Assembly: GCA_003216195.1 (NCBI GenBank)
Contig: QCJF01000003.1
Coordinates: 62,001-126,000 of the forward strand
Direction: 5' to 3'
DNA length: 64,000 nucleotides
Origin: Pelagibacteraceae bacterium AG-404-P08
Lineage (GTDB): Bacteria > Pseudomonadota > Alphaproteobacteria > HIMB59
A program made the position numbers and the translations under genes. How positions within the stretch are numbered: the stretch's first letter is position 1; every line of letters starts with the position of its first letter. Positions 39,882 to 48,165 of the stretch are shown here, piece by piece. Below the pieces are notes generated by a model. The model made no database searches, was not told the DNA's origin, and saw only the letters and a program-made list of their open reading frames with translations.

Positions 39882-41270
39882 ATGAATTTGCAAAAAACTA
39901 TAACGCCTATTGATAATTCTATCTACCTAGAGAGAGAATTAGCCTCAGATAGTAAAATTAATTCAGTCATAGATAAAGCCTCAACAAGTTTTGAAATTTG
40001 GAAAAACACATCTCTCGGTGACCGAATTAATATTGTCAATAAATTTATTGATAACTTAATCGATCTCAAAGATGAAATATCAAAGGAAATTTGTTGGCAA
40101 ATTGGAAGGCCCATATCTCAATGTGCAGGAGAATTAAGAGGCTTTGAAGAGCGCTCAAGACACATGGTAGATATTGCGAAAGACTCATTACAAAATCTTC
40201 CAGCCACTCAAAACGAAGAATTTGACAACTATATATACAAAACACCTCTTGGGGTGATTTTTGTAATGGCCCCATGGAATTATCCGATTATTACTGCAAC
40301 TAACACAATTGTTCCTGCTATAATTTCAGGTAATAGTTTAATTTTAAAACATTCATCTCAAACACCAAGATGTGCAGAACTAATTTTTCAAGCTTTTGAA
40401 AATACGGGGATACCTGAAGGTGTTTTCCAATTTATTCATACTGATCATAAAGCTTGTGAAAAAATAATCTCTGACTCAAGAATAGCTCACGTTGTTTTTA
40501 CTGGCTCTGTAAGAGGTGGTCAGGAGGTAAAAAAATATATAGGAACACGATTTATTAATGCTGGTCTAGAATTAGGAGGGAAAGATCCTGCCTACGTTAG
40601 AGCAGATGCTGATTTAAAACACGCAATTGAAAACCTTGCAGACGGTGCACTATTTAATTCTGGTCAATCTTGTTGTGGTATTGAAAGAATTTATGTAGAT
40701 AAAAAAATTTATAAAGAATTTATAGATGGCTTCAAAAGCATTACTGAAAATTATAATTTAAACGATCCCTCAAAACCTGACACAAATTTAGGCCCTGTAG
40801 TAAGACAATCAGCAGCTAATTTTATTAGAGCTCAAATATATGAAGCGGAGAGCAGCGGAGCAAAACGTCTTATTGATGAGAGTAAATTTACAATATCAAG
40901 AGAAGATAATTGTTATGTTAGCCCTCAAGTAATGGTTGATGTCAATCATGATATGAGATTCATGATGGAGGAAACTTTTGGTCCTGCTGTTGGTATTATG
41001 CCCGTAGATGATGATAAAGAAGCAAAAAAATTGATGAATGATAGCCCTTATGGACTAACTGCATCCATTTGGACAAAAGATTTGGAGTTTGCTAAAGAAT
41101 TTGGAAAAAATGTTCAAACAGGAACTTTCTTCATGAATAGATGTGATTACTTAGATCCGGCACTTGCATGGACTGGCGTAAAAGACACTGGTATCGGTTG
41201 CTCACTTTCAGTATTAGCATTTGATCAATTTACAAGACCACAGAGTTTTCATATGCGCAAAGTAGTTTAG
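39882..41270 (+). CDS. NAD(P)-dependent aldehyde dehydrogenase
   Basis: Oxidises an aldehyde to its carboxylic acid. VMAPWNYPIITATNTIVPAI, VVFTGSVRGGQEVKKYI, the catalytic Glu in GLELGGKDPAYV and catalytic Cys in NSGQSCCGIERIYV are intact, ending near residue 462. It is first in an operon with a glutamine-synthetase-like ligase and an iron alcohol dehydrogenase. That setting suggests gamma-glutamylated amine or amino-alcohol catabolism, resembling PuuC of the Puu pathway. The exact aldehyde is not readable from sequence. Confidence 0.9.
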   Translation: MNLQKTITPIDNSIYLERELASDSKINSVIDKASTSFEIWKNTSLGDRINIVNKFIDNLIDLKDEISKEICWQIGRPISQCAGELRGFEERSRHMVDIAKDSLQNLPATQNEEFDNYIYKTPLGVIFVMAPWNYPIITATNTIVPAIISGNSLILKHSSQTPRCAELIFQAFENTGIPEGVFQFIHTDHKACEKIISDSRIAHVVFTGSVRGGQEVKKYIGTRFINAGLELGGKDPAYVRADADLKHAIENLADGALFNSGQSCCGIERIYVDKKIYKEFIDGFKSITENYNLNDPSKPDTNLGPVVRQSAANFIRAQIYEAESSGAKRLIDESKFTISREDNCYVSPQVMVDVNHDMRFMMEETFGPAVGIMPVDDDKEAKKLMNDSPYGLTASIWTKDLEFAKEFGKNVQTGTFFMNRCDYLDPALAWTGVKDTGIGCSLSVLAFDQFTRPQSFHMRKVV

Positions 41271-41327
41271 AGCATTGGTCTACATAGTTATTCAATGTTA
41301 AAATATTTCATTATTTAGTTTTCGATT

Positions 41328-42689
41328 ATGAGCATTACTTTTAAAGAATTAGAAAAAAAAATAAAATCAAAAGAGATTGATACTGTTTTAGTATCTCTAT
41401 CCGATATGCAAGGTCGACTAGTGGGAAAAAGAGTAACAGGTAGAGCTTTTTTAGACTACGTTCACAAAGAAACTCATTTTTGTGATTATCTTTATACGGT
41501 TGATATGGATATGTATACAGTTCCAGGATTTAAATCATCCTCTTGGGAGACTGGGTACGGAGATATGACTGTTAAGCCTGACCAAAGAACCATCAAAGTT
41601 TTACCATGGTTAGAGAAAACAGCTTTAGTTCTCGGCGATGCTTTTCAACATGATGGAAAGACACCTGTTTCGCATTCCACAAGACAAGTCTTAAGAGAGG
41701 CAATTATAAAAGCAAATAAAATGGGATTTGAGCCGATGTTAGGTTCAGAATTAGAATTCTTTCTTTTCAAACAAACTTATGAAGATATACATTCTAGTAA
41801 TTATAAAAATTTAAAAGAAACATCATGGTACATAGAGGATTATATGATATTTCAAACTTCAAAAGAGGAGCCTTTTAATCAAGAGTTAAGAAATAGTTTA
41901 TTAGACTCTGGTATATATGTTGAGTGCACTAAAGGGGAAGCCTCACCTGGCCAACAAGAAATTAATGTAGTTTTTACTGATGCTCTTAGTATGGCAGATA
42001 ATCATATATTAATTAAAAATGCTGCAAAAGAGATTGCTTTTAAACATAATCGTGCTGTTAGTTTTATGGCAAAATACAAACAAGATTTCTGTGGAAGCTC
42101 CTGCCATATTCATAATTCTTTATTCGATAAAAAAACAAAAAAAAATATTTTCTCTGATACCAAAGACAAATATGGAATGTCTAAAATTTTTAAAAGCTAT
42201 GTAGCTGGACAAATTTTATTTTTGAGGGATCTATCAATTTTTTTAGCTCCAAACGTAAATTCTTATAAAAGATTTCAAGAGTCCTCTTTTGCTCCTACTT
42301 CTGCAGCCTGGGGAATTGATAATAGGACTGCTGGATTTAGATTAGCAGGACATGGAAATTCAATAAGAATTGAATGCAGAGTTCCTGGGGCAGATGTTAA
42401 TCCCTACCTTGCTTTTGCTGGATTGATTCAAGCAGGTCTGTATGGAATTGAGAATAAAATAGAACTTGAAGAGCCATTATCTGGAAATATATATCAAAAT
42501 AGAAAGGCAAAAAATGTTCCAGGTACACTTTATGAAGCAATTGAACTTGCTAAGAAATCAAAATTATTACCAAAGATTTTCCATTCAGATGTTTTAGACC
42601 ACTATATTCATGCTGCAAAATGGGAGCAGAGTGAATATGATAAGTCTGTAAATGATTGGGAACACCGTCGTTATTTTGAGAGAGGATAA
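41328..42689 (+). CDS. Glutamine synthetase family protein (gamma-glutamyl-amine ligase type)
   Basis: ATP-dependent ligase related to glutamine synthetase type I but of the PuuA/GlnT-like subgroup, joining glutamate to an amine. GSELEFFLF, SPGQQEINVVF, GSSCHIHNSLFD and the NRTAGFRLAGHG / RIECRVPGADVNPYLAFAG blocks carry the metal and ATP ligands. Length 453. No adenylylation Tyr region typical of GlnA is evident. It lies between aldehyde and alcohol dehydrogenases. Substrate could be a polyamine, ethanolamine or another small amine. Confidence 0.88.
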   Translation: MSITFKELEKKIKSKEIDTVLVSLSDMQGRLVGKRVTGRAFLDYVHKETHFCDYLYTVDMDMYTVPGFKSSSWETGYGDMTVKPDQRTIKVLPWLEKTALVLGDAFQHDGKTPVSHSTRQVLREAIIKANKMGFEPMLGSELEFFLFKQTYEDIHSSNYKNLKETSWYIEDYMIFQTSKEEPFNQELRNSLLDSGIYVECTKGEASPGQQEINVVFTDALSMADNHILIKNAAKEIAFKHNRAVSFMAKYKQDFCGSSCHIHNSLFDKKTKKNIFSDTKDKYGMSKIFKSYVAGQILFLRDLSIFLAPNVNSYKRFQESSFAPTSAAWGIDNRTAGFRLAGHGNSIRIECRVPGADVNPYLAFAGLIQAGLYGIENKIELEEPLSGNIYQNRKAKNVPGTLYEAIELAKKSKLLPKIFHSDVLDHYIHAAKWEQSEYDKSVNDWEHRRYFERG

Positions 42690-42701
42690 ATAGGGTTATA
42701 A

Positions 42702-43847
42702 ATGCAAAATATGAATTGGAATTATCCAACAAATGTTTGGTTTGGAGTTGATAGATCAAAAGAAATACAAAAAGCTTGTAATACTTTAGGTATTAAAAAC
42801 CCTTTAATTGTTACAGATCCTGGATTATTACAAACATCAATTATTGATGAAATCAATAGTAGTCTGTCATCAAATACACAAATTTACAGTGATGTTCAAG
42901 GAAACCCAACTGGTTCAAATGTAACTAATGGTGTAAAAGCTTTTTTAGAGGGTGATCACGATGGTGTCATAGCCATAGGTGGCGGATCTGCAATGGATGC
43001 TGGCAAAGGGATAGCATTCTTAGCTCATCAATCTAAACCACTCTGGGATTTTGAAGATATTGGAGATTGGTGGACAAGAGCAGACTCAAGTGTAATCAAA
43101 CCTATAATAGCTATACCTACGACTGCAGGAACAGGTTCCGAAGTGGGTAGAGCAGCTGTTTTTTTAAATGAAGAAAATTATAAAAAGAAAATAATTTTTC
43201 ACCCAAAAATGTTACCACAGATTGCCATACTAGACCCATCTTTGACATTAAATTTACCAAAAAGCATTACTGCTGGAACAGGAATGGATGCATTGGCACA
43301 CTGTATTGAAGCCTATTCATCTCCTTTTTATCATCCAATGGCAGAGGGCACAGCTTTAGAGGGTTTAAGACTGGTCAAAGAAAATATTCAAGAGGTTTAT
43401 CATAATGGAAATAATGTTGAGGCAAGATCGCATATGCTAGTTGCATCTATGATGGGTGCGGCTGCATTTCAAAAGGGTCTAGGAGCTATTCACTCTGTTA
43501 CACACCCAGTAAATTCCTTATACAAGACTCATCATGGAACAACAAATGGTACAGTTATGCCATTTGTTTTGAATTATAACCGTAGCACTATTGAAGAAAA
43601 ATTTACTAGATTGGCAAATTTTCTAGATATTAAAAATGGCTTCGAGGGCATCGTTGATTGGATTATTGAATTAAAAAAAGATATGGAGATACCTGAAACA
43701 CTTAAAGATATGGGAGTTAATGAGGGAGATGAGATTAAATTGGCGCCATTAGCGCAAGAGGATCCAAGCACTGGTGCAAACCCACTAGAGATGACAGTAG
43801 AAAGATTTCAAGAATTAATATTAAATTGTATTTCCGGAAAATATTAA
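42702..43847 (+). CDS. Iron-containing alcohol dehydrogenase
   Basis: Group III (Fe-type) NAD(P)-dependent alcohol dehydrogenase, 381 residues. GVIAIGGGSAMDAGKGIAFL, IPTTAGTGSEVGRAAVF and the metal-binding GMDALAHCIEAY with HSVTHPVNSLYKTHHG carrying the His ligands are present. It is third in the operon; it probably interconverts an alcohol and the aldehyde handled by the first gene. The stop interlocks with hisN's stop (TTAA). Confidence 0.92.
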   Translation: MQNMNWNYPTNVWFGVDRSKEIQKACNTLGIKNPLIVTDPGLLQTSIIDEINSSLSSNTQIYSDVQGNPTGSNVTNGVKAFLEGDHDGVIAIGGGSAMDAGKGIAFLAHQSKPLWDFEDIGDWWTRADSSVIKPIIAIPTTAGTGSEVGRAAVFLNEENYKKKIIFHPKMLPQIAILDPSLTLNLPKSITAGTGMDALAHCIEAYSSPFYHPMAEGTALEGLRLVKENIQEVYHNGNNVEARSHMLVASMMGAAAFQKGLGAIHSVTHPVNSLYKTHHGTTNGTVMPFVLNYNRSTIEEKFTRLANFLDIKNGFEGIVDWIIELKKDMEIPETLKDMGVNEGDEIKLAPLAQEDPSTGANPLEMTVERFQELILNCISGKY

Positions 43848-44626
43848 ATTTTTAAAAATTGTTGGTGCGCTTTTTTTGAAATTGATGCAACAACATCACC
43901 ATTTGATTGAAAATTTAGAGGATTTCCTCTCCAATCACTTATTATACCACCGCTCTCTTCTACAATATTAACTAAAGGGATATAATCATAAGGTTTTAAG
44001 AAAGACTCTACTACTAAGGGTATTCTTTTTTCAGCCAAAAGTCCGTATTGCACACAATCACCACCAAAGGTTGCATATTTAGTTTTTTTAATCAGAGCAT
44101 TATATTTTTTATTCTTATTATTTGATTTGAAAGCTGTCATTCCAGAGGTACTAAAATATAATTTAGATAAGTTTAAATTATTTTGAGATTTCTTAATTTT
44201 TTTTCCATTACAATAAGCACCATTGTCTCTAATTCCAATCCATGTTTTGTTTATATCAGGACAGTTAATAATTCCAATCACGGGTATTTTATCAATACAC
44301 AAAGAAATTAATGTGCCAAAATTACCATTTCCATTAATAAAATTTTTTGTTCCATCTATTGGATCGATTACCCATACAAATGGAGAGTTATTTGATTTAT
44401 TTTGGTATTCCTCTCCGTATATATCGTGACTAGGATATTTTTTAATGATCATTGATCGCAATTCTTTTTCAATTTTCATGTCTATTTTAGTTACGGGTGA
44501 TTTATCTGATTTGAAATCTATTTTTAGTCGATGAGATGGTGTTTTCTTTATTATTCTTTCTGATGCATTAACAAGTTTTTTAGCAAAGTTTAAATATTGA
44601 GATAAATCTTTAAGTTTTAAAGGCAT
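43844..44626 (-). CDS. hisN: Inositol-monophosphatase family phosphatase, probably histidinol-phosphatase
   Basis: Mg-dependent phosphatase, 260 residues, with motifs YGEEYQ, the metal site WVIDPIDGTKNFINGNGNFG and FGGDCVQYGLLAEKRI. The alphaproteobacterial HisN branch is the best guess; myo-inositol-1-phosphatase or CysQ-like activity is possible. The last motif has GGDCVQY where many relatives have GGDAYGY. It is convergent with the alcohol dehydrogenase and has a free upstream gap of 41 bases. Confidence 0.85.
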   Translation of the reverse strand: MPLKLKDLSQYLNFAKKLVNASERIIKKTPSHRLKIDFKSDKSPVTKIDMKIEKELRSMIIKKYPSHDIYGEEYQNKSNNSPFVWVIDPIDGTKNFINGNGNFGTLISLCIDKIPVIGIINCPDINKTWIGIRDNGAYCNGKKIKKSQNNLNLSKLYFSTSGMTAFKSNNKNKKYNALIKKTKYATFGGDCVQYGLLAEKRIPLVVESFLKPYDYIPLVNIVEESGGIISDWRGNPLNFQSNGDVVASISKKAHQQFLKI

Positions 44627-44667
44627 TTACAAAATATATAGAAAAAAAGCATTACTACTAATTATTT

Positions 44668-45303
44668 TTAATTTAAGCTATTTTTAAGCTTCTGAAAAAT
44701 AATCTCAAAATTTTCTGAAGTCTGAGCGCCATTTATAACAATTTGTTTATTTATTATAAATGTAGGAACACTATTTATACCCATCTTTCTAGCTTGAATT
44801 TCTTCATTAGCGAGTGGCTCAATATTTCCTTGATCTGACAAATAACTTTTAAAATCTTCAGCGTCAATTTTATGTTTTATAGCTATATCCAACAATACAT
44901 TGGGGTCACCTATGTCTTCACCATTTAAGAAATAAGACTCAAACAAACTATCTAAAACATTTTCCTGCACACCCTGTTTATATGCTAAAGCTAAAAGTCT
45001 ATGCGAATTAAAGGAATTAGGGGTTGTCATAATAGAGTCAAAGTTAAAATTAATTCCTTCTATAAGTCCTTCATCATAAATATTATCATAAATAGTCTTT
45101 GCTGCATCAGAACTTCCAAATTTAGAAATTAAATATTCTTGCCTATCCATACCATCAGGTGGCATTCCAGGATTTAATTGAAAAGGCCTCCATGTTTGTT
45201 TGAATTTTGTATCTTTGTGATTACTAATAGCTTTTACTAATCTTTTTTTACCAATATAGCACCACGGGCAAACAGTATCTGAAAATATATCAAGTTCGAT
45301 CAT
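44668..45303 (-). CDS. DsbA-family oxidoreductase (FrnE-like)
   Basis: Thioredoxin-fold protein of 211 residues with the redox pair C12PWC15 at the end of the first strand and the cis-Pro loop GINSVPTFIINKQIVINGA. The helical insert and lack of signal peptide match cytoplasmic FrnE-type 2-hydroxychromene isomerase-like proteins. Function is probably thiol-disulfide exchange; the substrate is unknown. A 91-base gap separates it from the next divergent gene. Confidence 0.88.
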   Translation of the reverse strand: MIELDIFSDTVCPWCYIGKKRLVKAISNHKDTKFKQTWRPFQLNPGMPPDGMDRQEYLISKFGSSDAAKTIYDNIYDEGLIEGINFNFDSIMTTPNSFNSHRLLALAYKQGVQENVLDSLFESYFLNGEDIGDPNVLLDIAIKHKIDAEDFKSYLSDQGNIEPLANEEIQARKMGINSVPTFIINKQIVINGAQTSENFEIIFQKLKNSLN

Positions 45304-45394
45304 AAATTTATTTCAATATTCATGACATAAAAAAATAATAATTCATAGTCATTAAAATTAAAAAATCTGATAGGATCTAATATGGGAGATTCAT

Positions 45395-45802
45395 ATGATA
45401 GGAAATTTTAACGGAATATTTTATTTTGTAATTTTTTTAATTATTTTAGTGATGAATGCTTTTTATGGTTATAACTGTTTGTTTAATACCAAAAACTTCA
45501 TAAGCAAATATGGAGTTGATGTGACAGCTGCATTTTTTGCTAGGTTTGCTGGAGCTGTAATTGTAGGTGCTGTTTTAATGCAGTTATATATTTTATTTAG
45601 GGGCACAGAGGCTACATGGGCATTCTTTAATTTTATGTTTATAATAATGACCATTATAGCAATATCTGCTTTTTACACTGGTGAGATAGACAAATTAGGA
45701 AGAACTGACCAGTATTCAAGAGAGGGATGGCTATCAACAGGAGGTCTAGCAATAGGTTGGGCTATTCTTTGTTTTGGATTAGCAGATAAAATTTACATTT
45801 AA
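45395..45802 (+). CDS. Small four-helix membrane protein, unknown function
   Basis: 135 residues with four hydrophobic segments (about 8-27, 44-66, 75-93, 112-131). No recognised family motif. Charged residues cluster in the loop at 94-110 (TGEIDKLGRTDQYSREG). A good ribosome site (gggag) sits 7 bases before the ATG. It is alone between a divergent DsbA-like gene and the convergent BASS transporter, whose stop interlocks with its own (TTAA). Confidence 0.8.
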   Translation: MIGNFNGIFYFVIFLIILVMNAFYGYNCLFNTKNFISKYGVDVTAAFFARFAGAVIVGAVLMQLYILFRGTEATWAFFNFMFIIMTIIAISAFYTGEIDKLGRTDQYSREGWLSTGGLAIGWAILCFGLADKIYI

Positions 45803-46644
45803 CGATTTCTTATAAAATAAATAAAAATTAAAGACGTTAAATACATTATGACGCTGTATGTGGCAGCTGGTATGATATACAGCCCACCACCAAAAACACT
45901 TGTGCCTACAAAAATAGCTAAAGTTCCGTTTTGAAGACCACACTCTATTGAAATAGCTTTTTGTTGTGAGGTTCCTGTTCCAAAAAACTTTGCCCAATAA
46001 AAAGCAATTATCATCATTAAAAGATTGAGAGAAAAGACTACCAATCCAGTTTGAGCAAAATACTCAATTAAATTTTCCCTCTCAGCTAAAATAGCTCCAA
46101 TCAATACTAAAACAAATAAAGCAGTTGAAAGTATTTTAGCAAACTTCTCAATTCTCTTCGTAAAAAAGGACAAGCTAGCTCTGAAAGTCATTCCAATTAA
46201 AACAGGCAATGTCACTATTAAAAACATACTTATAGCTATTCCTGTAAGTGAGATTGAGCCTAAAGAATTGTCAGAAATTAATCCCATTGATATACCCAAA
46301 ACTATTGGCACAGAAATTACACTTAAAAGGCTCATCACTGCAGTTAAAGATATTGATAAAGCAACATCCCCTTTAGCAAAAGATGTAAGAATATTTGAAG
46401 TTACTCCACCTGGAGCAGCAGCGATTAATATTAAACCTATAGCTAATTCAGGTTGAAGTGGCCAAACCCAAACAATTATTAAAGCAACTATTGGAAGAAA
46501 AATTAATTGACTAATTAAACCTATAATAAAATTTTTAGGTGCCTTTACTACTCTAGCAAAATCTGAAAACGTCAAACCTAAGCCTAAAGTGAACATAATA
46601 AAAGCTAAGGCTAAAGGTAGAATTACATCAGTTATGAAATTCAT
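45799..46644 (-). CDS. Bile acid:sodium symporter family transporter
   Basis: Sodium-coupled transporter of the BASS family (281 residues, about nine helices). LILIAAAPGGVTSNILTSFAKGDVALSISLTA contains the conserved unwound-helix region with AAPGG and the sodium-site Thr/Ser, and a second crossover appears around ECGLQNGTLA. BASS proteins carry organic anions such as pyruvate, ketopantoate or sulfonates; the substrate here is unknown. It is 29 bases downstream of the 3-hydroxyisobutyrate-dehydrogenase-like gene and likely in one operon with it. Confidence 0.92.
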   Translation of the reverse strand: MNFITDVILPLALAFIMFTLGLGLTFSDFARVVKAPKNFIIGLISQLIFLPIVALIIVWVWPLQPELAIGLILIAAAPGGVTSNILTSFAKGDVALSISLTAVMSLLSVISVPIVLGISMGLISDNSLGSISLTGIAISMFLIVTLPVLIGMTFRASLSFFTKRIEKFAKILSTALFVLVLIGAILAERENLIEYFAQTGLVVFSLNLLMMIIAFYWAKFFGTGTSQQKAISIECGLQNGTLAIFVGTSVFGGGLYIIPAATYSVIMYLTSLIFIYFIRNR

Positions 46645-46673
46645 AGATAGATATTAACAAAAACTCAAAATAA

Positions 46674-47615
46674 TCATATCTCATAACCAAGTTGTTTTTC
46701 CTCTAAGTCTAACAATTCTTCAGGATATCCCTTAGCTCTGAATGCAGTATTGTATTTATTTTCAAGCCTTTTAACTACCATTGAGGACCATGCACGATCA
46801 CCAAAAGTTTTTTTTGCATCTTTGATAATATCAAGAACTAAAGGTGAAATTTCTAATTCGACCCCAAGTTTTAAGGCGAGATCCTGAAAAAGCCCTACAT
46901 CTTTCTCAACTAAGTCCATCGTAAAATTTATATTATATGAACCGTTCAATATTACTTGACTCTCAGTCTCATGGACAAATGAGTTACCTGAGGAAGCGGC
47001 AATACCTTTAAATGTTTTGTTCAAATCAAGATTTGATTTACTCGCAATAGTCCAAGCTTCTCCTAATGCAACTAAGTGAACAGTAGCTAAATAATTTGTA
47101 ATAACTTTAAGAATAGATGCACTTCCAAAGTCTCCCGTATACAAAATTTTTCTACCAAGACATTTTAATACTGGCATTGCTTTATCAAATCCCTCTCTAC
47201 TTCCTCCAACAAAGATAGAAATGTTACCAGTTGCTGCCCTATGACAACCCCCACTTACTGGAGCTTCTAAAGCTATTGCATTTTTTTGCTGAATTAATGA
47301 TGCATGTTTTTTTAGTTGTTCATCTTCAGTTGTGCTCATCTCAATCCAAATTTGATCTTTTTGTATAGTATCAATAATACCATCTTTGGACTCTAAAACT
47401 TCTGCACATATCTTGGGAGAGGGAAGACAAGTAATTAAAATATCAGAATTCATCACAAGATCTTTTATTGATTTAGCTGTCTTAGCACCTTTTGATTTAA
47501 ACTTATCCATTAATATGTGATTTTTATCTAAAACTGATATTTGAAAATTATTTTCAAGAAGATTATTTGCCAGTTTTCCACCTACATTACCTAGTCCAAC
47601 AAAACCTATTTTCAT
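46674..47615 (-). CDS. NAD(P)-dependent 3-hydroxyisobutyrate dehydrogenase-family oxidoreductase
   Basis: Beta-hydroxyacid dehydrogenase of 313 residues: Rossmann GFVGLGNVGGKLANNL, substrate loop EAPVSGGCHRAATGNISIFVGG, the catalytic Lys in KVITNYLATVHL (Lys-x3-Asn), and the C-terminal helical domain. It oxidises a 3-hydroxy acid or reduces the semialdehyde; candidates are 3-hydroxyisobutyrate, tartronate semialdehyde and similar. It shares a unit with the BASS transporter and is divergent from the thioesterase. Confidence 0.9.
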   Translation of the reverse strand: MKIGFVGLGNVGGKLANNLLENNFQISVLDKNHILMDKFKSKGAKTAKSIKDLVMNSDILITCLPSPKICAEVLESKDGIIDTIQKDQIWIEMSTTEDEQLKKHASLIQQKNAIALEAPVSGGCHRAATGNISIFVGGSREGFDKAMPVLKCLGRKILYTGDFGSASILKVITNYLATVHLVALGEAWTIASKSNLDLNKTFKGIAASSGNSFVHETESQVILNGSYNINFTMDLVEKDVGLFQDLALKLGVELEISPLVLDIIKDAKKTFGDRAWSSMVVKRLENKYNTAFRAKGYPEELLDLEEKQLGYEI

Positions 47616-47697
47616 TACAACCCCCTATGTGTTTAATAAAAATACTATTAATTTATTTTTCAATGTTAATATTAAATAATTCTTATAAAATTAGATA

Positions 47698-48165
47698 ATG
47701 TCAATTTACCTTAGAACAGAAAAAATTATTCCAGATTGGACAGATTATAATGGTCATATGAATTTAGCATTTTATATCCACTTATTCGATCAAGGGTGGG
47801 ATGTGCTTCTTGATAGATTTCAAATGGGAGGAGAGTCAGCTAAAAATGAAAAAAGATCAACATTTGCTGTGGAGTCCCACACTAAATATATTCAAGAGGT
47901 TAAAGAGGGAGATGAAGTCGATATAAACTTACTATTCTTGGACCGTGATAAAAAAAGATTTGTATATCAATTGGAAATTGTTAGTAAAAGTGGGAATTTT
48001 AGAGCTGCCACATCCGAAGTTTGCTCTCTTTATGTTGACTTGAGTATTCGCAAAGTTATTGAAATGGAAGACTATAAATTAAAGCTAGTAGACGATTTCA
48101 TCGTTGAAAATAAAAATCAATTTTCACCTATAGAATTTTACCTTTTAGATAAATTAAAAAAGTAA
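47698..48165 (+). CDS. Thioesterase, hotdog fold (betainyl-CoA thioesterase-like)
   Basis: 155-residue hotdog-fold acyl-CoA thioesterase. WTDYNGHMNLAFYIHLFDQG carries the conserved Asp/Asn-Gly-His-Met segment of the 4-hydroxybenzoyl-CoA thioesterase superfamily, and the spacing resembles betainyl-CoA thioesterases of carnitine breakdown. That substrate is a guess from resemblance. Its stop is directly followed by the lhgO start, so the two are likely co-transcribed. Confidence 0.8.
   Translation: MSIYLRTEKIIPDWTDYNGHMNLAFYIHLFDQGWDVLLDRFQMGGESAKNEKRSTFAVESHTKYIQEVKEGDEVDINLLFLDRDKKRFVYQLEIVSKSGNFRAATSEVCSLYVDLSIRKVIEMEDYKLKLVDDFIVENKNQFSPIEFYLLDKLKK

Noticed and set aside
42550-42759. Minus-strand frame across the glutamine-synthetase-like 3' end
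   Set aside because: It covers the ligase stop and the dehydrogenase start antisense, without any motif.
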